DNA of 64,000 nucleotides, taken from contig AP026539.1 in NCBI GenBank assembly GCA_026075535.2, positions 12,090,001-12,154,000 on the forward strand, read 5' to 3'. Below the pieces are notes generated by a model. That model saw only the letters and a list, made by a program, of their open reading frames with translations. It made no database searches and was not told the origin of the DNA. A program made the position numbers and the translations under genes. Position 1 is the first letter of the stretch. Each line of letters begins with the position of its first letter. Source of the DNA: Tricholoma matsutake (lineage: Eukaryota; Basidiomycota; Agaricomycetes; Agaricales; Tricholomataceae). Below, piece after piece: positions 9,895 to 20,769 of the stretch.

Positions 9895-10680
9895 TTCGGC
9901 AGCCAATCTTCCCCCTCCAGTTATGCTCAACAAAGCTTGTTGCCCCCACCTTCTCTGCAGGCTGTTGATCCTGTTCAGGCAGAGCAGGATGCCTTGAGGG
10001 CAAAAAGGACCAAGAGGAAGACAAGGACCAAGAGAAAGATGAGGACAATGAGAATGATGAAATGGATGTGGATGATCTGGTGAGGGAAGCTTGCATGTCA
10101 GCCAAGGCTTGGGTATGTAACTGTTGTCCTTATGGTTACAGCCACTGCTTACACATGCAAATGTAGGTTGATGCCCACATTCTTGACAGCTGGCGGAAGA
10201 GTGGGAGACAAATGGAGGAAAGTGTGCTTCATTTATGGAAGGTTTGTGTCCCCTTTGGCATACTTGAGCAATGGTGTTTGCAAACTGACTGCTCAAATGC
10301 TAGCACTGGCTTGTGGGGGCATTAGCTTCTGGTGTAGTACCTGATATCATAGTTGATTCTAACCACACTGTTGAGTATCTGAAGTATGCTAGGCTTTTCA
10401 CCAAGAAGGTCAATGGATGAACAGCTCAGTGTGGTAAGTTGGAAATGTGTAGTATGCCTTTTGAGTTCTGATGTTCTGATGCAGGCTTCTCCGAAAAAAT
10501 ATTTACGATGCTTGGATGAGTTTGCTGTCATCAGGTGGATGATAATCCATCAATCAACCAGATGCAGCCAGCGATGACTTTGCAATGCCTGGACTTCTAC
10601 AAGTCTGTTATGGTTCAGGCCCAACAGCTTTGGCTAGAGTATATGAACTCAAGTTGCATTAAATCCCACTAATGAAATCA
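9895..10680 (+). pseudogene. Tyrosine-recombinase-like gene, 5' part (Crypton-like)
   Basis: Spliced plus-strand coding is visible. An acidic stretch around KDQEEDKDQEKDEDNEND (from about 10000) leads to VREACMSAKAW, a GTATGT intron, then VDAHILDSWRKSGRQMEES and a second short intron. Then come LVGALASGVVPDIIVDSN and VEYLKYARLFTKK, with a later piece TLQCLDFYKSVMVQAQQLWLE near 10600. By itself the part is unassignable. It is linked to the recombinase because the middle and 3' parts follow on the other side of a hAT insertion and an inversion. The region is interrupted at 10684 by a hAT target duplication. The start codon is not identified. Confidence 0.45.
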
Positions 10681-10691
10681 TATCTAGGCAG

Positions 10692-11660
10692 TAGGGCTGC
10701 ACACCGTACTGTCTGACGGGTACGGCCATACAATTGATGGGCATCAGACGGGTACGGCTCAACCGTCCACCGTCCATATAGTTTGGTAAGTAGAACTCCA
10801 ACGGCTATGGGATGGGTATGGATATGGCCGTTGGATGGTCATGTATGGTAGATGGGATGCAATAAAGAAGACAAAGATAGACATATAGGATTGACTATCT
10901 ACGTATTCAACAATGTAGGGCTGCAGTAGCCTTTGCGCGAGCCAGATGTAAGCGCTTCTTAACAAGCATTAAAATATGGATGGTATCAGCATTAAGGCTT
11001 GCGTGGCGAAGAGAAATGGTGTCCCGACCACCTGAGAAGACCTGCTCAACGGCAACAGCAGAACCTAGATGTGAAGATGATGTGTTAAAATTTTGTAAAT
11101 ATGCTAGAATGACTCACCAGGTATACATAAAATGTCACAAGCAAGGCGAAACAAGTTTGGGAACTGAGCTCATTGACCCATCCACCAGTGAATTGGATTG
11201 CATGCATTGAAATCTTCAGCAGGAAGTTTGAAATATTCTTTGAGCTCATTGACGGATGGCTTCTCTTTCCTGCGATATTGAGCCATGAAGGATTTCTGAG
11301 GGGAACCCATAATAGGTTCGGTTTGAACGGATGGACTCGGAGAATTCACTAATGATGGTGTAGAGACGACTGCATGTGCATAATTTTCATGGAAGTAGTT
11401 GAAGAAGTTTGATTTTGATTGTTTGAGGTGCTTGGCAAGCATCGGGTCATCGGCATAATCTATCTTCATGCCCTCATATGATATCTGAGGATCAAGCACT
11501 GTTATCATTCACTCATTAAGTGAATGATCGCACAGACAATTAGGCACATACATGCAGCCCATGTATAGAAGGGAGATGCATCGTACTGGTAGTAGTAATC
11601 ACTGAGTTTGTGGTGGGCATCTGTGAGTCCTGCTTTGATATTCAGTGAAACTGAATCTCA
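10692..11660 (-). mobile_element. hAT DNA transposon, transposase-3' half
   Basis: The left end is TAGGGCTGCACACCGT at 10692, preceded by the 8-bp sequence CTAGGCAG (10684-10691). G/C-rich subterminal repeats (GACGGGTACGG, ACCGTCC) follow, then the transposase C-terminus on the minus strand. The other end of the same element is found at 12187 in the same orientation rather than inverted, next to CTGCCTAG, the reverse complement of the 8-bp target site. The right part has therefore been turned around (see findings). The transposase N-terminus is absent. Confidence 0.75.
10907..11650 (-). pseudogene. hAT transposase C-terminus (dimerisation domain), two introns
   Basis: Reading the minus strand: GLTDAHHKLSDYYYQYDASP, then FYTWAA, an intron at 11499-11551 (GTATGT...AACAG, 53 bp), LLDPQISYEGMKIDYADDP, ELKEYFKLPAEDFNACNP, IHWWMGQ, a TGA at 11170-11172, AQFPNLFRLACDILCIPG, an intron at 11065-11117 (GTGAGT...CTAG, 53 bp), SAVAVEQVFSGGRDTISLRH, and HILMLVKKRLHLARAKA to a TGA at 10907-10909. 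This matches the hAT C-terminal dimerisation region (LLDPR-like motif, NP..WW, FP.L..LA.DIL.IP, S..VE..FS..., R). The stop stands where Trp or Arg is expected. The N-terminal half is missing. Confidence 0.8.
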
Positions 11661-11662
11661 AC

Positions 11663-12178
11663 CACACAAGAGCACAGGCTCTCCTGATCAAACATGTAGT
11701 GCACCCACAGAACATCAAAGCGGGTCACAATGTGGCAGCACAAAATTGTAATTTGGCTCATTTTGCTGAGTCTCCTGTAAGTAATGAACCAGAAAGAACA
11801 AGAGGTTCACATACACCAGGCTTGGGAATCTTTGTCTCATGATACATAGAAAGCACTCCAAACACAGCCCTATTATGACTGAAGTTCTGGCCCCCAGAAG
11901 TGCAGAAGTCAGGAACTGACAGTTGGTGGGGCTGAATACACAGCAGGAGAAGATTTGCAAGCTCATCTCCACAATTGAGGGTCATACACTGCCACATCCA
12001 GCTGAAATGTCCCTTGATCATAGAAGGGACTATTGGAGAAAAAGAATTGATATTCATGAAGCAGAAGAGATCACTCACATTGCTTCAAATTAGTAAGAAT
12101 GGAAACTTTGATTTGATCAAAATGCTCAGGATAGAGCCGCAAATCAAGGATGGTGTTATGAGTGACATTGAAGTCTTC
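11663..12178 (-). pseudogene. Tyrosine-recombinase-like gene, middle part (inverted)
   Basis: On the minus strand: EDFNVTHNTILDLRLYPEHF, a GTGAGT intron ending AATAG, then GHFSWMWQCMTLNCGDELAN, LLLLCIQPHQLSVPD, GVLSMYHETKIPKPG and finally VHYMFDQES. The block around CMTLNCGDELANLLL resembles the first catalytic-Arg region of fungal Crypton-type recombinases, with Cys where Arg is expected (TGT from CGT). It lies on the opposite strand to the 5' and 3' parts, which an inversion explains. Family assignment rests on motif recall, not a search. Confidence 0.5.
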
Positions 12179-12375
12179 CTGCCTAGTAGGGCTGCACACC
12201 GTGACCGTACAGTATGGCATAGACGGACCCATAGTATGGTCGCCATACCCGTACCATTGCAGCTCTTTGCAACTATGTAGACAGATGGTGGATGGGACGG
12301 TCAGTACCCATCCAATGCCATCCAAGGTACAGCCGTCAACGGGATTAGACGGCATTGGACGGGAATCTCTGAGCA
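12179..12375 (-). mobile_element. Other terminus of the hAT element, inverted, with target duplication
   Basis: CTGCCTAG (12179-12186) is the reverse complement of the target sequence at 10684-10691. It is followed by TAGGGCTGCACACCGT (12187-12202), identical to the terminus at 10692, then by subterminal motifs (ccgtac, gacgg, ccatccaa). Read on the minus strand this is a normal hAT right end plus its target-site duplication. The inner boundary near 12375 is approximate. Confidence 0.65.
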
Positions 12376-13430
12376 AACTTTAATTTTTTTCCTATCAACA
12401 TGCCACAGACTAGATGATTGAACAACACACAACTCGCACCGTTGCCATTGAACACCATGCAAACCACATACTAGCCATACCGCTGTCCCACTTTGAAATA
12501 TATCTTGTTCTTTCAGATTTCCTTTAGTGTCCCTTCATTTTCTTGAGCCCTGATTTTATTCAGTGACGATGTCAAGCCTGGGATAGTACTCACACTAGGC
12601 TGGCCGTCGACAACTCAAGAAATGTATGTGGAGTACATTTTAATCACATTTCAATGCAATAGTGTCAATAACCATGGTTTTGTCTTTATCATTGATCTCC
12701 AAGACGTGAAACCAACACAGGGGCATCCACGGTAATTGGAAAAAAAATCAAGACAGGCTCACAGTGTTGCTGAGGAAAATTTTCATCATGAGGTCGAGAC
12801 AAGATAAAATGCTCATGGAAACAACTTGAAGCTCAGAACTGTCGTCTCAGTATGGCAGATCAGCCTGTGCAATATCTCAAGGACTACAAGACAACATCAA
12901 AACTATTCTTTGCAATCTTCGTGGTTGGTTGGGATTGGTCACATTCACTGTCATGGTGAAAGGTAGCTTGCTTCATGTATTGTATGGAATATAGCATTAC
13001 CTCACAATGATGCACAGGTTCATTTGGTGTTTGGAAAGACTGTGGAGAAGCCTACCTCACCTGAAGGCTTGCAAAGGATGTACAAGAATTTTCTGAGCTT
13101 CATGACAATCACAATGTCAAAGAAGCTTCACCTTGCATGCTATACAATGCCAACGGTGATGGAAGACATGGAGTGGGTGATCCTGTTAACTCATTTGAGT
13201 AGACTGATCTGATGCTGATTTTCCTTGTATCAGGGTTACAATGGATCAGGTGGATGCTGTTGGGCATTGGGCTGGTAACACTTGGTGTGAGATTTATGCT
13301 GACAAGATTCCAAAAAATGTATGTCGCCATTTGTTGGTGGCTTCACCAAATGTAATAGATACTTAGCTGGTGATTCTGTGTCCAGGCTGTCATTGCACTG
13401 GCAGGGTTCTACTTACCATGTTTCTTGGGC
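12376..13430 (+). pseudogene. Tyrosine-recombinase-like gene, 3' part
   Basis: The last exons are clear. VHLVFGKTVEKPTSPEGLQR and FLSFMTITMSKKLHLACYTM run to an intron starting about 13157. Then come VTMDQVDAVGHWAGNTWCEI, YADKIPKN, an intron (GTATGT...TCCAG) and AVIALAGFYLPCFLG. This fits the C-terminal box II of a tyrosine recombinase: the HxxR motif appears as HLAC, a GHW motif is present, and the Tyr of EIYADKIP is the candidate nucleophile. Upstream sequence (12400-12950) is decayed and only partly readable. The loss of both expected Arg residues suggests the protein would be inactive. Confidence 0.5.
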
Positions 13431-13437
13431 AGAGGTT

Positions 13438-13640
13438 CCAGTTCCTGATGAACTTAGTGTTTGAAGGTCCAGTTCAGTCCAGTTTTTTCCCATCTTGGGG
13501 CCAAACTGGAACCATAACCAGTTCAATTCAATTCAAATCTACATACAACTGGACTGAACCCTGCACAACCAGTTCATTGCAGTTCTGTCTGGTTTTACAA
13601 CCAGTTGGGACCAGTTCAGCCACAACCAGTTGTTGACTGA
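13438..13640. repeat. Cluster of CCAGTT/AACTGG motifs
   Basis: Within about 200 bases the hexamer CCAGTT or its complement AACTGG occurs about ten times, several times as AACCAGTT. Such dense short motifs resemble subterminal repeats of a DNA transposon or a diverged minisatellite. No terminal inverted repeat pair was found. No gene is visible here. Confidence 0.5.
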
Positions 13641-13801
13641 CCTAAGATTGGTCAGAACCATCTTGGAAGTACATCTGTAGTTAAGAATAATAATACTACT
13701 ACTCTAAAATAAGATAAATTCCCTCACAGAGGGGCCCATAAGCAGGCATACATGTAATAAAATGAAACAGTAATAAGAAAAAATATGCACCTGCCCGAGC
13801 A

Positions 13802-14000
13802 GTGAATGCAAGGGGGGGCACATTGTTGTCTGCTGGTGTCATTGTCTGGTGTGGGCATTGTCATCCGCTGTCCTCACCATTGTCTGGTGTTGGTGTTAGT
13901 GTCCTCATCAATGGTGTTGTTGTCTGGTGTTGGTGTTGGTGTTGTTGTCTGTGTTGGTGTTGGTGTTGTTGTCTGGTGTTGGTGTTGGTGTTGGTGTCAT
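13802..14000. repeat. GGTGTT-rich minisatellite
   Basis: Irregular tandem units such as TGGTGTTGGTGTTG and TTGTCTGGTG repeat up to the first base of the E LTR. Frames across it give Val/Gly/Cys/Trp runs on one strand and Gln/Thr/His runs on the other, so it is not credible coding sequence. Confidence 0.8.
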
Positions 14001-14585
14001 TGTTACAATTTTCCTTGTAACTCATGGAACCCGACCAACCAGACTGACCCAATGATCCCCTCCAGACAGGAGGCACGACCTGATTCATGCCTAGGGCATG
14101 TCCTTGACACCAGACACATGCACAATGCATGCTGATTGCATGCATTTGATCCCCTTCCCATGGAAGGCACCCTTGACGCATGGTGACTCCATGCACCAGA
14201 ACCCACTCCCACACATGCTGTGATATGACAGCCCCTTGACATGAGGCCTATTGTTTCTATTCTTACTTGATATGCATCTATCTTTCCAATTGGACGATAA
14301 GGACCTCCCTTGTAGTATAAGTACCACAACTCATAGTAGGGATGTCCTTAGTTTAGATCTAGGCAAACTACAGCCTTAACTTGCAAACTCATAAACTTAC
14401 TTGAAACCACTAAGGAAGCCCCTTAGTGCGTGAACCCGAACAACTCTATGCAGAAGGCCTGCTAGAGTGCACTATCCATCTTACGTTGGATGCTCCGAGT
14501 AAGACCAGTGCTGAACAACTTGTCAAGGAAGCACCTCGTCGAATGACATCGACTAGATTGAGTGGTTGAGGCTTCACCCTTAACA
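14001..14585 (+). repeat. 5' LTR of E (585 bp)
   Basis: Starts TGTTACAATTTTCC and ends CACCCTTAACA. Compared with the 3' LTR it lacks about 55 bases around the direct repeats near ATGAGGCCTATTG. A TATA-like GTATAAGTA lies near 14307. TAGTTTAGATCT at 14349-14360 matches the complement of the bases just after the LTR (14588-14599) at 10 of 12 positions. It contains a hairpin with stem CACTAAG and loop GAAGCCC. Confidence 0.9.
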
Positions 14586-14669
14586 TAAGATCCAACCTAT
14601 CTGCTAGCCCACCTACCTAGGTGTAGGCAATACGTCTTGACACACACCACAATGACCTAGGTCTAGACA

Positions 14670-15786
14670 AACCCCAGACCAACCACCAAGAGAAGCAGAA
14701 CCACAGCCAGGATCATCTTGGTACTCATACAATGGAAGACTAGTCCGTTACTCGACCCCAGCACAGCATTGACCGAAAGACAACAAGGAGATTTCCTCAC
14801 TGACGAGGACTTCAAACAACCACACACACCCCATCCCGAAACATCCACCCACTTCCTAACAGATGAAATTGATGACCTCTATAACGAGATGTCTGAACCC
14901 GCCGCAACTGCACCAACAATGTCCATGAAGGACATTCGAATCTGATCACCCACAGACTTCTCAGGAGAGCAGACCAAGACTGCCAAGTTCCTGGAAGAGA
15001 TATACCTGTACTTGCAAATCAACAACCAGGTCTATGACATGAATGACAAGAAGATCATCTTCATGCTGTCCTTCATGAATGGAGGGACAGCAGCTGCCTG
15101 GGTGCAGGCATTTGTCAACCAACACCAGTCCAAGGGACTTGGAGAATATGCAGACTTCCAACAGAATGTCCTAGAGGCCTTCTCACCGATTGACAATGCC
15201 GGAACAGCAAAGACAGAGATTAAAAATCTCAAACAAGGTTCAGGGAACCTTGAAGAATAGGTGGCGAACTTCTGCATCCTGAAAGACAGGATGGGAATCA
15301 CTGAAGATGCAGCCATGATTGAGTACTTCATGGACAGACTGCACCCCAAATTACTGAAGAGGGTACACACAGACAGTACCCAACACTCTCGAAGGCTGGA
15401 TAAAGGCAACTTCAAAATACAAAGGCCAATGGAAACAGGCCATGGCAATCCTGGGAAAGACCAGGCAGAACCAGAAGACAAAAGAAACGACAAAGAAAGG
15501 ACTGCCCTCTCTTGACATCAACCAACTGATGAATGAAGAACACATGGAATATCTCCAAAAGAGATTGTGTTTCATCTGCCACCAACCAGGACACCGATCA
15601 TCTGACCATAAGGATGGAAAGGACCCCACCCAGATGGGGTCAGCACCCCCTCCTTACCAAAACTGCTTCACCCAGAAAAAGATTGGGGTGGACACCTATC
15701 AGAAGATCTGCACAATGCTGGATGAACTGGATGAAGAAGAGAAAGAACAAGCCCTCAACCTCATGGAGGAATCAGCAGTGGCCTGA
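14670..15786 (+). pseudogene. gag: gag with CCHH zinc knuckle (E)
   Basis: Readable in order: WYSYNGRLVRYS near 14700, a frame change, an acidic N-terminal region, SPTDFSGEQTKTAKFLEEIY, FMLSFMNGGTAAAWVQAFVN (capsid-like), ITEDAAMIEYFMDRLHP, a second frame change near 15385, then RLCFICHQPGHRSSDHKDGK. The knuckle is C-X2-C-X4-H-X4-H, not the usual final Cys, and A3 has the same pattern. Stops inside are TGA 14943-14945 and TAG 15258-15260. The acidic end (LDELDEEEKEQALNLMEES) stops at TGA 15784-15786. It would form the particle shell and bind RNA. Confidence 0.78.
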
Positions 15787-17060
15787 TATGATGCCAGTCA
15801 CCGCTGTAGTCTCCCTAGGGTCTCTACTCTTAGCTACCATGAATAGACAATCTATGTGCCTGTCTATCTGGGTAGCTGAGGCAGACAACGGGAAAGATGT
15901 CACAACAAATGCGCTCCTCAACTCTGGAGCAGGAGGAGTCTTTATTGACTCAAAATTTGTTGAACAAGAAGGGATCAGAACATATCCCTTAGGCCACACC
16001 ATTTGGGCCACAAACATAGATGGAACCCTGAATAAGCAGGGAACAATCACCAGATGTGTGAAAGGGAGGCTCCACATCAATGGAAGGAGCTACCCAATGG
16101 AATACCTAGTCGCTGGACTAGGCAAAGAATAGGTAATCCTGGGCCTGCCATGGCTGTGGGAGATAAACCCAATCATCGACTGGAAGAAGGGAACCTTTGA
16201 GTTCCGAGATGAAGAATGATGGGCTCAGATCCAGCAAATCGTGGAGAAGACAAGAAGAGCTGAATGGGCCCTCCCAAACACCCTAAATCTCCCCAGGGTT
16301 GACACTGAAAGGGAGGCACCCAATGACAGAATGGCATGAATCCCAATGCATCGTAGCCAAAACAAGACAGAGGCTCTCTGAAGAGAAAGAGAGAAGCCTT
16401 GCCCGAGCCAGATTGGTTGTGGCAAAAACAAGAAAGAGGCTCTCCAAAGAGAAAGAAGGGAACCTCACCTGAGCCTGACTGGCTGTGGCAAAAACAAAGG
16501 AAAGGCTTTCCGAGAAGAAAGCAAAGGAGCTGAATTTGGTCCAGAAAGCCATCACAAAGACCAGGACTAAGGGCACTCCTAGGGAGGGTAGGAACCTCAA
16601 AGCAGCGAGACGCACCATCGCCAAGACCTGAGAAAACCAGAAGAAAGAACAATGGGAGAAGGGCAAAAACAATGAATGCAACAGGACACGATGAATTGTG
16701 CAAAAGATGAAGGAATTGCAAACCTCCACAGGGGAGGGAAGCACCGGCAAAAGGAACGTGAAATATGAGCAATGGGAGAAACCCATGAACAAGATGCGAA
16801 AGACCTCCTGATCGCATATGTACAAGGAGAACTGGTCATTGGCATATTCAAACTGTGACCAAGGAACACTGAGGACCAATCCATACATACATATGGAAAA
16901 CGAGCATGATCTCCAGGATTACAAAAGCCAAGGACTCCCCACAATACACATTCTCAAAGAGTGCATGGATCAGAGCAAAGACATCCATCTCCCAGCAACT
17001 CACACATGAACAGGATGAGGGGAGGGAGGCCAGCAAACAGACCCTGGATGACCTACTGCC
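15787..17060 (+). pseudogene. pol: Protease and charged repeat linker (E)
   Basis: The protease segment has TNALLNSGAGGVFIDS: the motif is NSGA, where the catalytic Asp is expected. It continues VKGRLHINGRSYPMEYLVAG, GLGKE, a TAG at 16130-16132, and ILGLPWLWEINPIIDW. The linker then carries three tandem 22-residue units (AKTRQRLSEEKERSL, AKTRKRLSKEKEGNL, AKTKERLSEKKAKEL; about 16357-16550). They are Lys/Glu/Arg-rich and likely coiled coil. It has several TGA stops. A3 has a similar but non-tandem charged linker, so a long basic/acidic spacer between protease and RT is a feature of both families. Confidence 0.7.
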
Positions 17061-18395
17061 ACTGGAATACCAGAAATACAGACAAGTATTCAAGAAAGCC
17101 GCATCTGAATGATTCCCAGAATCAAGACCATGGGATCATGTGATTGACTTGAAAGAAGGCTTTGTACCAAAGGATTGCAAAGTCTATCCCCTGACACCAA
17201 AAGAACAAGAGAAGCACAATGAGTTTCTAGACGAAAACCTGGAAAAAGGATACATCTGACCATTGAAATCACCCATGGCATCCCTGTTCTTCTTTGTGTT
17301 GAAGAAGGACTCTGATGCTCTGTGACCTTGCCAAGACTATCGCTATCTGAACAAAGGGACAATCCAGAACAACTACCTCCTGCCACTGATCGGAGACCTC
17401 TTGGATAAGCTGAAAGGAGCAAAATTTTTCATGAAACTTGATATTTGATGGGGATATCATAATGTGCAGATAAAGAAAGGAGATGAGTGGAAGGCAGCAT
17501 TCAAGACTAACCGAGGGCTATTTGAGCCAATGGTGATGTTCTTCGGGCTGTGCAACTCACCGGCAACATTCCAGGCCATGATGAACGATCTCTTCTGAGA
17601 CATGCTAGATGAAGGATGGCTCGTCATCTATATGGACAACATCCTGATCTTCTTGAAGATGGAAGAAGAACACCGGATGAGGACCGAAAGGGTCCTTGAA
17701 TGACTACGACAATGCGATCTCTACCTGAAAATAGAGAAGTGCAAGTTCAATGTGCAAGAAGTCAACTTCTTGGGCATGATCATCAGGCCCAATGAACTTG
17801 CAATGGACAACACGAAACTGGCTGGGATCAAGGACTGGCCCATGCCAAAGACAGTAAAGAATGTAAGATCCTTCCTAGGATTTGGAAACTTCTATTGGAG
17901 ATTTATCGGACACTTCGCAGATCTTGCCAGACTGATAAACAATTTGACGAAGAAGAACCAGAAATCTGAATGGATGAATGACTGCCAGCAGTCGTTTGAT
18001 GCACTAAAAAGGAAATTCAATGAAGCCCCAGTACTGCTGATGCCAGACACAATGAAACCATTTGTGGTGGAGTCTGATGCCTCGAAATTTGTGACAGGCA
18101 CAGTACTCAGACAACAGGACACCAACAGAGACTGGCATTCATGCAGATACATCTCTCATTCTTTCAATGAAGTGGAAAGAAATTACGAGATATACGACAG
18201 GGAACTACTGGGAGTAATCTGAGCACTAGAAACATGGAGACACTACCTACAGGGGATGCTATTCCTTATGACAGTACTATCTGACCACAAGAACCTTACT
18301 TCCATCAGGCACAGAAACTGAACTGACGACAGGCTAGATGGAGCATCTACCTGTCACAATTTGACCTGAAGCTACAACACATACCTGGATCATGG
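17061..18395 (+). pseudogene. pol: Reverse transcriptase and RNase H (E)
   Basis: RT reads [78 protein letters not shown], and IYMDNILIF in place of IYMDDILIF. RNase H follows with [17 protein letters not shown] and [16 protein letters not shown] stops stand at Arg or Trp sites matched by CGA or TGG in A3 or F. The YMDN change is GACGAC to GACAAC, again at a CpG. A one-base shift occurs near 18290 (LTSIRHRN). The protein would be inactive. Confidence 0.85.
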
Positions 18396-19950
18396 ATGGT
18401 ACAATCTGATGCCCTATTGAGGAGAGCAGATCACATAGCTGAAGAAGACACTGATAACGAGGACAAGACCATCCTCACAGATGAACTATTCATGAAAACG
18501 ATCGATGCTGAGCTCCAGGGAGCCCTGGTCTCAGCAATAATGAAGGATGACCTCATAAATGATGCTTTACAAGCCCTGAAGAACAACGGAACTCCCCCAA
18601 TCAAGTCTGCATTGGAGGACTGGAAATTTGAAGATGGCCTGTGCTTTTTCAAATACAGATGCTATGTGCCACAGGATGAAACCCTCTGCCGAGTGATCAT
18701 ATGGAAATATCATGACAGCATCACAACAGGGCACCCTGGACAATGGCAGATGATTGAACTGATCCAATGGGACTACTGGTGGCCAGGAATGGCCAACTGC
18801 ATACAGAAGTACGTCGAAGGCTGCATGAAATGCCAGCAAATGAAGATCAACATGCACCTGACAACCCCACCACTGACACCAATATCGTCCAATGCCAGCA
18901 GACCATTTGAACTGGTAACAATGGATTTCATTATGGATCTGCCCATAATGAAGAGATTTGACTCAATCATGGTCATGGTAGACCATGGTCTTATGAAGGG
19001 GGTAATTTTTATCCTTGTGTGAAGACAATCAATGCACTTGGCACCACAGACCTTTACCTGCACCATGTATGCACAAGATTTGGACTCCCCGGAAGAATCA
19101 TCTCAGACAGAGACCCTCGATTCATGTCCAAACTCTTCCAAGAACTCGGATGACTGCTCGGGATCAAGCTATCCATGAGCACTGCTTATCACCCCTAGAC
19201 TGATGGAGAAACGGAGCAAGTAAACCAAGAGCTAGAGGTTTACCTCCACATGTTCTGTTCGAACAAACCCAAAGATTGGGAGCATTATCTCCCAACGGCA
19301 GAATTTGCGTACAACCAGAAGATGCACTCTGCAGTAAAACACTCGCCGTTTACTTGATGATGGGATATCAACCACGCGCTATCCCCACCCCTTACAAAAA
19401 GACAAACATGCCAGCTGCCAAACAGAGAATCCAAGAGCTTCTCTCTGTGAGAAGGGAAGCTCTTGCCACACACAAACTAGCCAGACAGGCTATGGCTGCC
19501 CGAATGAAAGGGCGATATGAACCGTTCAAGGTTGGAGAAGAAGTATGGCTTGACTCCAAGAACCTGACAATTGGCTACCCAACAAGAAAATTGGCATGAA
19601 AACGAGAAGGGCCCTTCGTGATTGAAGATGCCCTGTCAAGAATGACTTACCAATTGAAACTGCTGCCAAGATGGAAGATCCACCCGGTATTCCATGCGGC
19701 TTTACTCACATGATACCATGAGAACAACACTCATGGACAAAACTTCCTGACTCCACCACCCGACGTTGTGGAAGGAGAGAACGAATACAAAGTGGAAGCA
19801 ATCATCACACACAAGAAGCATGGGAAGACATGCTGTTACCTCATAAAATGGGTTGACTACCTGACATCCGAGAACACATGGGAACCTTAATCAAACTTGA
19901 AGAATGCCCCCAAGATCCTGATGGCATATAAGAAGAGGTACCACCTCTGA
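18396..19950 (+). pseudogene. pol: Integrase and chromodomain (E)
   Basis: From 18396: HHCC zinc domain (KYHDSITTGHPGQW, YVEGCMKCQQMK), core start ([26 protein letters not shown]), a one-base loss near 19016, then out-of-frame SDRDPRF-type sequence, STAYHP with a TAG, and GETEQVNQELEVYL. The C-terminal part (MMGYQPRAIPTPYKK, FKVGEEVWLDSKNL) reaches a chromodomain (EYKVEAIITHKK, YLIKWVDYLTSENTWEP). Several TGA stops are present. The domain order is identical to A3. Confidence 0.8.
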
Positions 19951-20048
19951 TGAAAACCCAAACCCCCCCCCCCCCTTTTCCTCCCAAAATGAGACTCCCC
20001 AATATGCCTGCTGAATGATAATTCACCTGAGAATACCTATGAAACCAA

Positions 20049-20730
20049 TTGAATGCTGACGCCCTTTGCGTTCATCTCACCCATGATCCAGTGAAATACC
20101 ATCTGGCCAGGATGTGTTTCTACTATGCTAGCACAATTGAACAGATGGAACGAAATCTAGAAGAAGCAATGAATGATGCAGATGCCCTGGGGATTGAACA
20201 GACAATCCAGGAGATGATTGCACTGCAGTCAGACAGACCAAGAATAGCTGAGGAGAGACCTCACACCCCCTTAGATCGGCACAGATGGCCACCAACCTCG
20301 CTCTTGCCATTCAGTGAGCAGAACAACAGAGACAAATGATGAGCTCCCTCTGGAGGTTCCTCCCATTCTACAAAGAACCCAAAGATCATGCCTAGGGCAC
20401 CCGAAGTAATTGACCTGACCACTCCCAAACCCGAACCATGAACGACCCAACCACCTTGGTCCCCCCCACACATGAGACATTCCAGATGTTTCATCTGCCA
20501 ACAGATAGGCCACTTTGGCCTGATTTGCCAATGATATGTTTGCAAGTACTGCAAACAATGAGGCCCCGGACACTATAGGATGAATTGTCTGGAGAAGCCT
20601 CGGAAAGATTGAGAAACCAATCAAAGAGAAGCCAAGCACAGTCGGCATCTCTTCTTTGACTCAGGTTATGATGACTTTGATGATGATGTGATGGGAAACA
20701 TGATGGGAGAGCCCTATGGGAGGACTTAAA
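20049..20730 (+). pseudogene. Accessory cassette Y ORF with two zinc knuckles (E)
   Basis: One frame runs from about 20043 to TAA 20728-20730 with five internal TGA codons. It encodes a helical segment (VKYHLARMCFYYASTIEQME, then NLEEAMNDADALGIEQTIQE), a Pro/Ser/Thr-rich stretch with APEVIDL, two tandem zinc knuckles at 20487-20588 (CFICQQIGHFGLIC, a CX2CX4HX4C, and a CX2CX6HX4C beginning CKYC) and an acidic end (SGYDDFDDDVMGNMMGEP). F has the same protein, and at the TGA in the second knuckle F keeps CGA (Arg). It is probably nucleic-acid binding and distinct from gag. It sits between the chromodomain and the 3' LTR. Confidence 0.7.
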
Positions 20731-20769
20731 AAGGCAGAGCCCAAGATGATGGCATGACAAGACAGACCC

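Noticed and set aside
9850..10083. Basic RTKRKTRTKRK-type ORF as a nuclear protein
   Set aside because: The neighbouring frame gives an acidic stretch that continues through a proper splice donor into the recombinase exons; the basic reading is its shadow.
12187..12375. Independent hAT MITE
   Set aside because: No opposite terminus exists to the right, and the flanking octamer is the reverse complement of the target site at 10684, which fits an inverted end of the same element better.
13802..14214. ORFs through the GGTGTT minisatellite (Val/Cys/Trp or His/Gln/Thr runs)
   Set aside because: Composition comes from the repeat alone and the frames run into the LTR.
16173..16944. Overlapping minus-strand frames with hydrophobic residues opposite the E linker
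   Set aside because: They are the antisense of the Lys/Glu-rich linker repeats, which yields Phe/Ser/Leu-rich translation by complementarity.
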